A stretch of DNA of 64,000 nt from Theobroma cacao (Eukaryota > Streptophyta > Magnoliopsida > Malvales > Malvaceae), in NCBI RefSeq assembly GCF_000208745.1, contig NC_030852.1, positions 12,555,473 to 12,619,472 on the forward strand, written 5' to 3'. Below are positions 1-10,145 of this stretch, piece after piece. The translations under genes were made by a program, and so were the position numbers. Position 1 is the first letter of the stretch. Each line of letters opens with the position of its first letter. The notes below the pieces were generated by a model. The model saw only the letters and a program-made list of their open reading frames with translations. It was not told the DNA's origin and did not search any database.

Positions 1-1807
1 ACAAGTATATAGTCTCCACTTACTCAATTTCCAAAATCATCATTGAATTGCAAAACAATTTATAAATCTCATTCATTTAACCAACACTTAACTTATAAAA
101 CATAAAAATCTACGGTTTAAGTTCATTATTCTTTAAAATCATAAAAACGAATATAAACTACTTTAGATAGTTAAGGTGAACATTTGATTACTCACAATAA
201 CAGGAGTTTGAAGTACTCCTATTCTTGGTCCTCGAGTATGATATCTTTACCTTTATCAAAGGGCTCACCACCTATACATAATACACGACACGTAATTCAA
301 TATATTTGTGCCAAACTGTTATAAAACTATTTCAGTCTCTATATGAATGCATGAAATTAAATGAGAATTGTTCGAACAATCACTTAAAGACGGTGTTCTA
401 CGTGGGTTCAATTATGATCGGACTGAATTTGTGTTCGACCTAACTCGAACTATACACTGTTGAATTAACCAAAACATCCGATTCAACTTCAAATATATTC
501 ATTACACTTCCAATATTCCAAATACACCAAAGTACCTTAATGAGCTTGATTGTGACTTAATTCATCGTAATCGAAATTCATTTCCATTCCGAACTAACGT
601 GCTAATCAGTGTTAACACAGTCCAATAAATCCATCTATATCATTAAGAATCAAATCCAAGTCCATTCACTATGATTTTCTCATTATTGTTCAAGTCGTTT
701 ATTAAAGGAACTATACTTTTCGATAACCGTTTTCGATACCCGATACCATAAATCATCAATTACGAGCTAAATAACATGAGATACAACAAAATCCATCATC
801 AACATGTCACCTATAACATTCGGCCAAAGAGGCTTGTTGAAGGGCATGTGATTTTCTTGCTTGTTTTTCGTGCCAAACATCATCAAACAACTAAAAACAC
901 TAAGATATCATGAAATCTAGCAAAATCCATCATCAAAACCTCTCTCCCTATGTTCGGCCAGCAAGTATTCCCTCATGGAAACTTGTGTTTCAACCATAGA
1001 AAATGAAAAAGAATGCATGGGAAAGGTAGATTTTAAGCTAAAATTGAAAAATCTTACCTTTGATTGCTTTGTTCTTTGAAATTCAAAAAAATTGTCTTGA
1101 ATTTTCCTCTCTAGGGTTTGTTTCTATTCTTTTCTCTTTGTTCTTTGCTTTGGCCGGCCATGAAGAGTGAAATGGGAGAGTTTATGTTGAGTTTATAAAG
1201 GAAATTATAAAAATATTAAAGTTTGACATGTGTCACCATGTGATTGGTCCATGGTTAAAACTTAACAATTAAGCATTTTCTCACCACCACATGTAATCTC
1301 TTAATTATCCAAAGTATAAAATAAGAATAGGTGAAATTCATGGGCTTGACAAGTGTTATGGTGGTGTAAAAATTCAAAAATTCCAATTATGTCCTCATGG
1401 ACACTTGAAATGACCGTTTTGCCCTTATGCTTGGAATTGAAAATTTTCACTTCTCAAATTCAAATTATGTTCCAACTAGTCAAACTTGGTCAAAAATCTC
1501 TTCCAACATTTCAATTTTGCCCTCGGGTGGCAAAATGACCATTTTGCCCTTACATTATGAAAATTCTTAATTTGACTCCAAATTAATCCTCGAACTCCGA
1601 ATCACCATATTAAGACATTCTAAGGTTCAATAACTCTCAAATATATCCTAAAATCTTTATTCAAACTAGTTCAAGGTTTTAATCGACTTAATTGTACGAC
1701 TAGGTATGATACCGACTTTTAACGATTCTCTGAGGCATCCTAGTATGTAGATATGCTATCAAGTTCATGAATGACATGACAAGTATATAATAGAGTAGGG
1801 CTTGACA
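1..1807 (-). repeat. Partial LTR of Tekay-like family A, reverse orientation, cut by window edge
   Basis: The reverse complement matches the LTRs of the full element at 15948-26930 along its length, including the GGTAAGATTTTTCAAT stretch (here about 1040-1065), a TATA-like TTTATAAA near 1191-1200, and the terminus GTAGGGCTTGACA at 1795-1807 (reverse complement of the LTR start TGTCAAGCCCTAC). About 1.8 of an expected 2.95 kb is present; the rest lies left of the window, so a solo LTR and the end of a whole element cannot be told apart. It interrupts the 5' LTR of element C, whose sequence resumes at 1808. Confidence 0.85.
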
Positions 1808-1879
1808 TATATTATGCTTTGGATGCTCCTTTTGTGTGATAATGAGGACCTAGTTATGTGCGGTGTGGGAGTGCACATG

Positions 1880-3347
1880 TGTTGTTGAATTTTCTCATGC
1901 AAGTGCACGCATCGTTAATAAGTAATATAGTAATGAAGTAGAGTATCGTTCCCACGGAGAATTGTTTAATTCCTACTATTAACTACTAAAATTATAACAC
2001 CCTAGTTTTATCCAAACAATTAAAATAGAAAAGAAAAATTAAAACTAAAAAACTAAAATCAAATAGTAAATAAAACTCACTTAACTACCAGACCAAGATT
2101 ATAATATCCCTCAATACTTCATCTAATTATTGTGTCTCTCTCTTAACTTAGTTTAATGGATTAAATTGCTAACCTAGAGTCCTAAATTATTTACAAGTCT
2201 TTGTCAAGTTTCTTATAAAAATACTTCTCCCAATTAATTTACTATATGTCTATTCAAATTAAATTGAAGAAAGATTCATTAAGTTTGTGCTCTAATCCTG
2301 GCTACGTAAGGCTTATAAATGTATGTTTACCCTATATGCAAATCAAACCACCTAATCAACTAAGTGCATTTGATCATACGCTATTTCATTCAAGTTCTAC
2401 CTAAATCTCCTTCGTCAAGGTTTAACTTAGGTTTCCAATTCAATCTAATTGGTGATCAGGCAATTAGAAGCATTAAGAACAGAATAAAATAAACAACTTA
2501 AATCTATCAAACATAAGTAAAAAAGAGATAAATAATTCAGACTATATATTGAGTTCAATCATAATCTTAGATAAACAATTTACTTCCCCATCAAGTCATG
2601 CATTATCATCGAATAAAATATAAACATTAAAACCCAAAACCAAGAAAATAAGAGAGTAAAAGAAAATATAGAAAAACATAAGAATTGTATTCTTGATCTT
2701 CAAATCTCCCTGAGTTCTGTAAATTCTTCTTAGCTTTAATGACTCTGTGGCTTGACTCTTAAATGTCAATCTGGTATTTCCTTCCTTTCTTGAGTCCTCC
2801 GAAAGGTTGTTTTTATAGGCTTTGGAGTTAGACCAAGTTGAGTGAAGAAAGAAGCAACTTCAGCTAGGATTTCCTCATCAAACTATGTAAGTAGCAATTT
2901 TACCAAATTAATTAACAAAAATTGAAATTGCTCTAGGACTACTGCAGTGCTTCAACTTCGATAAGATTTTTAACCATCTTCCAGACCGAACTAGGTAAAG
3001 TGATAAACATAAAAGTTGTATATTTTTTTCTTATCTTTTCAATGGTCATTTGGAGCCCTTTAGAGAAAGTTATGGCTAAAATACCAAAACATGTACATTA
3101 GAAGTTTGCACCTCGAAATTACTCTCCTTCTTCCATTAAAATTCTTCTTTCAAACACCTACAAAAGCATAAATAAATCAATAACAACCTATCTTAACCAC
3201 ATCAACACCAAATTAAACATAAAATTAACCAAGATTAGATTGACTCACTAAATTGACTCACCTACTAATTTCTATGCATTACTACAAAAACTAAGCCAAA
3301 TTATTGTCAAAATTAAGCCCAAATAACTCTATATCATAGAGTTATCA
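1880..3347 (-). mobile_element. Solo LTR of an Athila-type gypsy element
   Basis: On the + strand it begins TGTTGTTGAA and ends GAGTTATCA. Reversed, it starts TGATAACTCTATGATATAGAG, the same plan as the Athila 3' LTR at 44163 (TGATAATTCTATTTTATAG). Its inner end carries the ...GGGAACGATACTCTACTT motif also seen at 45537. It is flanked by a perfect 5-bp target duplication, ACATG at 1875-1879 and 3348-3352, in the minisatellite of the element C LTR. No internal domain remains, so it is a solo LTR (1468 bp) left by LTR-LTR recombination. Confidence 0.92.
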
Positions 3348-3477
3348 ACATGAGCTGATGATGACCTAGCTATGTGCAGTGTGGGAGTGCACATGAGCTG
3401 ATGATGATGATATTGCATTGTGCGTGTAGGGAGTGCACATGAGCTGAGTGTGGCGGATGGAATGCATGATGACATAT

Positions 3478-3513
3478 GTATATGTATATATATATATATA
3501 TATATCTATATAT
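3478..3513. repeat. (TA)n microsatellite in LTR of element C
   Basis: A run of TA dinucleotides with few interruptions. The matching stretch of the 3' LTR (about 29728-29742) is shorter, so the run expanded after insertion or differs by slippage. Confidence 0.9.
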
Positions 3514-3649
3514 GTTCCAGAAAGTTTATGAAAATAATTGTGATTGTGTTGTATGTTGGCATTGTTAATTGCTCCTAAATTGCTTTTCATTTCAGCAAGA
3601 AAATGGCTTTTTGATGTAACAATACCCCTTTTAACTAAATTGCTCTATT

Positions 3650-3775
3650 TCTTGCTGCAACAAGAAACTCTCAAGTTGGGAGGGGGTTACATTGCCATGG
3701 TTCTCGCTGCAGCAAGAATGTATTCTCTCTGCAGCGAGAAATTTTCTGAAGCTTCTCGCTGCAGTGAGAAACTCT
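3650..3775. repeat. Cluster of CTCGCTGCAGCGAG-type palindromes in the 5' LTR of C
   Basis: Four to five imperfect copies within about 125 bp (for example TTTCTTGCTGCAACAAGAAA near 3649, then TCTCGCTGCAGCAAGAA, CTCTGCAGCGAGAAA and TCTCGCTGCAGTGAGAAA). The same cluster is at 29874-30020 in the 3' LTR, and single copies occur at 32640 and 46130-46470 in related LTRs. No function is known to me. Confidence 0.8.
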
Positions 3776-4696
3776 CGGCTGGTTCTAAAATTCTAGTGTA
3801 GTGTTTTAAATTTGACAAAGATTTTGACCACCTTGTGATCAGAACTGGGCAAAGTGGTAAACATAAAAGTTGTAGCCCAGCCTCTTATCTTTCTAATGAT
3901 TTAAAAATCATGTCAATTGGACTTCTGTAGTGGGAGATATGCTTCAAAAATAGAAGCATATGTAAACCAAGAATGCCTTTTCACTGCAGTGAGAAAACCC
4001 TCTGTTTGTTTCTCTTGCTTGGTAATTGCTAAAATTTTCATTCTATTCAACTTTATGGTTCATCATGGGTTTTGTAACATTAAGGGATTAAAAATTCAAA
4101 GTTTGAAATGAAGGGTTTTAACCCAAAATTTAGACTAAATTGCATGGTTTATTGTAAGTGCATCATGTTTTCTAAAACATTCCTTGTCATTGTTTGTTCC
4201 CTTCTTATGTTCACTCACTGAGTTTATACTCACTCTTTTAAATTGCATGCTTTTAGATTCATAGATAGTTGGGAACGAGACTAAGGCATCCACTTGCATT
4301 CACTCTAGGTAGGTATCATGGCATTTGATAGCCGTACCCTCACCAAAGTCACTCCGCTGGTTGTCAGAAGTCTTTTATATGAGTACATGTACATTAAATG
4401 TAAATTGCTAGGAATCACTTTGCTAACGATGCATGTATAGTTTGGAATGATAGTTCCATTATGAGATCGCTATGAATAACCTTATTTTGAGATCATAAAA
4501 AATGTAAATTTTTTATATCTATGCTGTATTATGAATATACGTCTAGTTGCAAATTACAAATGGTGGTCTAGTAATGGTGATGAAAAATTGATGGGATAGT
4601 GAACAGGATTACGTAAAGAGGCTTGCTTGGGCTTAGTGGGCTACGTCCATTGGGCCCATGCACGGTCATGGCCTAGAATTTGGGTCATGACAGACT

Positions 4697-4709
4697 TGGT
4701 ATCAGAGCC
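4697..4709 (+). promoter_or_regulatory. Primer-binding site of element C (tRNA-Met)
   Basis: TGGTATCAGAGCC lies 5 bases after the LTR end. It is complementary to the 3' end of plant initiator tRNA-Met, the usual primer of Tekay and many copia elements. Confidence 0.9.
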
Positions 4710-4920
4710 AAGTTGTTTAGGTCCTAGGACTTCTTTTTGTTGGTCCAGCGGAGTGTTGGGTCTTTATGTGGAAACTTCGATTGTGAAGTATGAACCGCGG
4801 CACATTCTACAACCAAGGGACTACATAGATTCCCAATCTTAGAAACCACCTTTTTCCTTAGATACGATTATAATCGCAAAATGTGTTTAATAACAGGTGT
4901 TTGCTCTTGTCTAGGTAAGA

Positions 4921-5218
4921 ATGCAGGCTAAGACACGAGCCACCTCAAGACGGATGAGGGAGCAAAGTGCTCCTAATGAGATGACAAATAGGCCACGGGC
5001 ACCCACCCTTAGGAGGCAAGGTAGACGTGGCGGGGCCACTAGGCCGGTGAGGGTGGATACGCTTGTGAGTAGAAGAGAGGAGGGACAGTTTTTGAGCGAT
5101 GTGAATAGACAACCAACTGGGGGCATCACCATTGACGACTTGGCGGCAAGCCTACAAGGAGTTAATCGAGTTGTAGAGATGATGGCAACCCGTATGGACG
5201 ATATATAGAGGATAGTGG
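4921..5218 (+). pseudogene. Gag N-terminus of Tekay-like element C
   Basis: ATG at 4921 opens about 95 codons, basic at the N-terminus (MQAKTRATSRRMREQ). A TAG at 5206-5208 stops the frame. The copia element sits at 5219. Removing it together with one AGTGG duplication joins ...GAT AGT GG to AGGGGAGACC in the same frame, and Gag continues at 13402. This shows the piece is the start of the Gag that resumes 8.2 kb away. It forms the particle core in active relatives. Confidence 0.8.
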
Positions 5219-7040
5219 TGCTAGGAACGGCATGATTAGAGCATCAACACAGTGGAATAAATAAAAGTTGAAATAAAAATAAAGCCATGCCTCCTACCTT
5301 TGAATCACCTTGGTTGTTTAATGCAAAGTTATGTACCACGTAAAATCAGAAAAGAATGTACCTTTCCAAGTGATATCGTAATCAAATAGATTCCTTTTGG
5401 TGACAAAACACGAACACCTTTGGTGTGAAAGAATCTCAGCCACTCAATCGCTTGGCCTTCAATGATGCACACACGATTGTAACGGATCCTTCTCAAGGAG
5501 AGAGCTTTATGCCATGGGCTTGTGCTAGCAAGTGGACAACGATTTGTCCTCTTTTCTTCTTTGATTTCTAGCAAAGAATCAAAGGAGAAGTTTTCAAAAG
5601 AAAATAAACGTCTCAAAAGTGGTAGCACTCAAGAGAAAAATCCTTCTCCACCAAAAAAAAGAATGGCTATAATGTNNNNNNNNNNNNNNNNNNNNNNNNN
5701 NNNNNNNNNNNNNNNNNNNNNNNNNNNNNNNNNNNNNNNNNNNNNNNNNNNNNNNNNNNNNNNNNNNNNNNNNNNNNNNNNNNNNNNNNNNNNNNNNNNN
5801 NNNNNNNNNNNNNNNNNNNNNNNNNNNNNNNNNNNNNNNNNNNNNNNNNNNNNNNNNNNNNNNNNNNNNNNNNNNNNNNNNNNNNNNNNNNNNNNNNNNN
5901 NNNNNNNNNNNNAATTTAATTTAAGTCTAACTTAAATCATCACACTCTCAATTTAATCCAAATTGCAACCTTTGTGTGTGACCCATTAGGTTCCTAACAT
6001 GTTGGCAATGGAATTGAATTATAATATTATTAATTAATTAATTTAAATGAATCATATTTAATTTTAAATTAACTAATTCAATTCCATAGACCATGATTGG
6101 CATCTAGCAATGCATCAAGGCCACCCAATTGTTAGGAGAGTCAAAGGATTCTTTGACAACCTTTCAGTGTACAATTTTTCAGTGTAATTCATCCCTTCAT
6201 CATATATCCTAAAAATGATAAGAGCTTGGTGCAGTGCCTACTCTTATTGATTTCCACATTTTTTCTTGCAGTTAGATCATTAGCTTTATGGGGACTTATG
6301 AAACTCATTTCATAATCTCCTAATCACCTTGGCCAAGGATTTGATTAAGCTAATATCAACCAAGAACTAATGAGATATTTCCCCTTTAATCACTTGGGGT
6401 CATGATTCCTATCTTGACCACTCATCTGCCTTCACATGCTTCATGCTATACCCAAAAGCATCTTGTTTTGGCATCCTTGTTAGGCACCCATAGGGATGAA
6501 ATCAAAGCATAGCACTCCACACATAAGACAACCTAGTGTCTCAAGTCTAGGGAGTATCTACACAACTAACACATAAGAAGTATTGCATAGACACTTGAGT
6601 GAAATACCAAATGCACTTCTCATGGTGGGTCATGTTCAGTGAACTCACTCTCCCATGGCAATCACCCACATGCTAGTTCCAAGTATCTTTATACTTCAAC
6701 CTATGAGAACGATTGCTTACTTCACAAGTAAAGAACATAACATGTGCCAATCTTTGAGCATTATTGATGCCCTGTCTCAATAATACAATGATCAGGAACT
6801 TTTAGGAACAATGCTCTAATGCATAAAGATCTCATAATCGTATCCCAATATAATTCCTTTGCAAGGCATATATAGTTCCATGGGCTTTATCTACATAAGT
6901 ACAAAAAAGTAATTAAATTACAAACTTATGAATAAAGAACTATCTCAATGTTATTATGAATAACAAAATGTCATACATGAATATCTCAAAATTGCAATTC
7001 CCATACAACCACAGATTGGCTTGTAGGGCTTATATTAACA
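5219..7040 (-). repeat. 3' LTR of the copia element (longer copy, contains sequence gap)
   Basis: Ends are TG (5219) and CA (7040). Bases 5219-5365 match 12773-12918 and bases about 6572-7040 match about 12935-13396. The central 1.2 kb has no counterpart in the other LTR, which appears to carry a deletion there. The gap of Ns at 5676-5912 lies inside this unmatched part. Confidence 0.88.
5676..5912. other. Run of 237 Ns (assembly gap)
   Basis: Undetermined bases inside the copia 3' LTR. Any ORF drawn across them is artificial. Confidence 1.
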
Positions 7041-7052
7041 ATCTCCCACTAG
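7041..7052 (-). promoter_or_regulatory. Polypurine tract of the copia element
   Basis: Reverse strand reads CTAGTGGGAGAT immediately before the LTR start TGTTAATATAAGCC. This is the usual plant copia plus-strand priming site, and its place fixes 5219-7040 as the 3' LTR. Confidence 0.85.
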
Positions 7053-8661
7053 CACTAAAGCCAATCGCCTATGTATCTAATACTAATGTTCTCAACATGA
7101 CGATTATGCTTCTACTAGGACAGTGCTTTAGTGAGACGATCAGTAATATTATCCTTAGTGGGTATACGCTCTATGCAAATGTCTCATCTTCCAATTATCT
7201 CCCTAATCACATGGTAATGCCGCAATACATGTTTGGATTTCTGATGAGACCTTGGTTCCTTTGCTTGTGCAATGGCTCCATTGTTATCACATTACAAAGG
7301 TATTGGATCAACAATGCTAGGAACCACATCTAGTTAAGTAATGAACTTCTTAATCCAAACTGCCTCTTTCGCTGCCTCAAACACAGAGATGTATTTAGCC
7401 TCGGTTGTAGAATCTACAATCATCTCTTGTTTGGAACTTTTCCAACTCACTGCACCTAAATTGACTGTCAACACATATTCACTTTGTGACTTGCTATCAT
7501 CTTTGTCAATGTGAAAGCTTGTATCTGTATAACCCCTAACTTGGAGTTCACCTCTTTCATAAACCAGAAATACATCCTTAGTTCTTCGTAAGTACTTCAG
7601 GATGTTTTTCACAACTATCCAGTGACTTTCACCAGGATTAGCTTGGTATCTACTCGTGACACTTAGAGCATAAGATACATCTGGTCTAGTGCAAAGCATC
7701 GCATACATGATAGATCCTACTGCTGAAGAATATGGGATCTTATCCTTGCGATCTCTCTCTTCTTAATTCTTTAGACACATGTCCTTAGAGAGATAGATGC
7801 CTTGCGACATAGGCAAGTGTCCTTTCTTAGACTTTATCATGCTAAACCTCTTTAGCACCTTGTCTATGTATGTGGATTGGGAAAGACCTAACAACCTTTT
7901 AGACTTATCTCTATAGATCTTTATTCTTAGAATGTAAGTTGTTTCTCCCAAATCCTTCATGGAGAATTATTTAGACAGCAAAATCTTTGTAGATTGCAAC
8001 AATGGTATATCATTTCCTATGAGCAATTGTCATCAACATATAACACTAGGAAAATTATGGCGCTCCCACTAACCTTTTTATAGACACATGGTTCATCTTC
8101 ATTTTTTATGAAGTCAAACCCTTTTACAACTTCATCAAAACGGATGTTCCAACTCCGAGAAGCTTGCTTAAGTCCATAAATGGACTTTTGAAGCTTGCAC
8201 ACCTTATTAGCATTAGCATTGGATATAAAACCTTCAGGTTGTGTCATGTACACTTCCTCTTGCAAGTTTCCATTAAGGAATGCAGTTTTTACATCCATTT
8301 TCCATATTTCATAATCATGGTATGCAGCAATTGCAAGCAAAATCCTGATGGATTTAAGCATAGCAACTGGTGAAAAGGTTTTTTCAAAGTCAATACCTTG
8401 TCTTTGTTTGTAACCTTTTGCTACCAGTCTAACTTTAAAGGTTTGCACCTTGCCATCTACATAAGTCTTTCTCTTAAAGACCCACTTGCACCTAATGGGT
8501 TTTATCCCTTCAGGTGGATCCACCAAAGTCCATACTTGGTTGGTATCCATGGCATCCATTTCAGATTTCATGGCTTCTAGCCATTTCTCAGAATCGATGT
8601 CCAACATCGCCTCCTCATAGGTTGTAGGCTCATCATTTATGGGCAATGCATCCCTTTCCAA
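7050..8661 (-). pseudogene. Copia reverse transcriptase and RNase H
   Basis: The ORF at 8661-8017 shows RVT_2-type RT: KWVFKRKTYVDG, VKTAFLNGNLQEEVYM, QPEGF, IYGLKQASRSWNIRFDE and the catalytic YVDD box, right after which the frame breaks (YVDDNCS). RT continues at 7960-7763 (MKDLGETTYILRIKIYRDK, where SYILG.KI is usual). RNase H follows at 7708-7334 (MYAMLCTRPD, QEMIVDSTTEAKY). Continuing past a stop near 7333, CDNNGAIAQAKEPRSHQKSK and HYHVIREII can be read to about 7050, including GDWL just before the purine tract. At least three frame breaks make it non-functional. Confidence 0.93.
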
Positions 8662-8769
8662 GGGAAATCCATATCTCTTTGGAGCTTGACGTATTCTACT
8701 AGACCTTTTAAGTGGTTGTGCCTCTTAAGATTGTGGTTGTATATCAGATGTCACAATCTTAAGTTCAAG

Positions 8770-9700
8770 TTATAATGAAATGTCAATTTGTGGGTCTCGA
8801 ACTTCTTCGAGTACAACTTTACTCCCACTAACCCTTTCATTTAAGAACTCTTTCTCAAGGAAAGTGGCATGCCTTGAGACAAACACCTTTTGCTCAATGA
8901 GATTATAAAAATAATATCCGTGTGTTTTTTTAGGATATCCCATAAATTTACACTTATCTGATCTTGCTTCTAGCTTATCAGACATTGTACGCTTCACATA
9001 AGTAGTACATCCCCAAATCCTAGCATAAGACAAGTTGGGCCTTTTCCCACTCCATATCTCATATGGTGTCTTATCAGCTGATTTGGTAGGAACCTAGTTC
9101 AGTATGCGAACAGTAGTTTCTAGGGCATATCCCCAAAAAGATATAGGAAGATCTACACGACTCATCATGGATCGAACCATGTTCAATAATGTTCGATTCC
9201 TTATCTCAGATACCCCATTGTGCTGTCGAGTCTCTGGAAGAGTCCATTGTGCGAGAATCCCATTCTCTTTCAGATAATCCTGAAACTCTTGGCTACGATA
9301 TTCTCCTCCTCGATCAGATCTAAGAGTGAGAATACTCTTCTTAGTTTGTTTCTCAACCTCTGCTCTGTATTCTTTGAACTTGTTAAAGGATTCAGATTTA
9401 TATTTCATCAAATATACATAACCATAGCGAGAATGGTCATCTATGAAGGTGATGAAGTAGGAGTATCCTCCTCTAGCACTAATATTCATAGGACCACATA
9501 CATCTGAATGTACAAGTCCTAGTAACACCCCAGCTCGTTCACTCTTTTTAGTGAAGGGTGACTTGGTCATCTTACCAAGGAGACAACACTCACATGTTCC
9601 ATAAGATTCATAATTAAATGGATCGATGTAACCTTGTTTGTGTAACTTGGTTAAGCGAGTCTCATTGATGTGTCCAAGCCTACAGTGCTAGATGTAGGAT
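8770..9700 (-). pseudogene. Copia GAG-pre-integrase zinc region and integrase
   Basis: Reading right to left, 9700-9580 encodes the HHCC zinc region (RLGHINETRLTKLHKQG ... CECCLLGKMTKSPF). The core at 9570-9094 has the first catalytic D in LVHSDVCGP, the second in LRSDRGGEY and the glutamate in NGVSEIRNRT, all kept. A stop at 9094 splits it from the tail at 9033-8770 (SYARIWGCTTYVKR, KCKFMGYPKKTHGYYFY). It would insert element cDNA into the genome; the stops make it a relic. The GCTTYVK part corresponds to the usual GC.A.V module of copia integrases. Confidence 0.93.
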
Positions 9701-9734
9701 AGTTTTGGATCATCTTTCTTTGCTTTCTTGACCT

Positions 9735-10145
9735 CTATATTAAGTATGGGTCTCTTAGGATCAAGAATATAGAGATCGTTCGAATGTGTCCCTGCACCAT
9801 AATGCATCTCTCCCTTGAGAAAGAACAATAATTGCCCTTAATGCAAAATTCCATATCATCATATAATGCCAAGTATGACACAAATATAATATTTCGAGAT
9901 ATGGAAGGAACATAGTAACAGTCTCTTAATTCCAAGATCAACCCAGAAGGTAAAGGTATGGTAATTGTCCCTACAGCCAATGCAGCAACCTTTGCTCCAG
10001 TACCTACTCGTAAGACCACCTCTCCCTTCGTTAATCTTCTACTTGTTTCTAGCACCTTCATGTCATTACATAAGTGTGACCCACATCCAGTATCTAATAC
10101 CCATGATGACGGATCAATATTAGACAGATAGATATTTGAGAACAT
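9735..10145 (-). pseudogene. Copia aspartic protease region
   Basis: 136 codons from a Met at 10145. SSWVLDTGCGSHLCNDM carries the D-T-G active site of retropepsins, followed by the conserved LRDCYYVPSISRNII segment that leads into the GAG-pre-integrase region. In intact relatives this is an internal part of one Gag-Pol frame. Here nothing Gag-like precedes it, so either gag was lost or the Met is fortuitous. Confidence 0.88.

Larger units (their letters stand above)
1808..4692 (+). repeat. 5' LTR of Tekay-like element C (5' part missing, interrupted)
   Basis: Bases 1808-1879 and 3348-4692 align with 29476-30938, the 3' LTR of the same element. The insert 1880-3347 is a solo Athila LTR. The first about 1.17 kb of the LTR is absent because a family-A LTR abuts at 1807; the missing part probably lies left of the window. 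The LTR ends ...GGGTCATGACA at 4692, followed by a primer-binding site. It contains the GTGCACATGAGCTGATGATGA minisatellite and a cluster of CTCGCTGCAGCGAG palindromes. Confidence 0.85.

Noticed and set aside
5522..5935. 137-codon frame running through the N gap
   Set aside because: Most of it is undetermined sequence inside a copia LTR.
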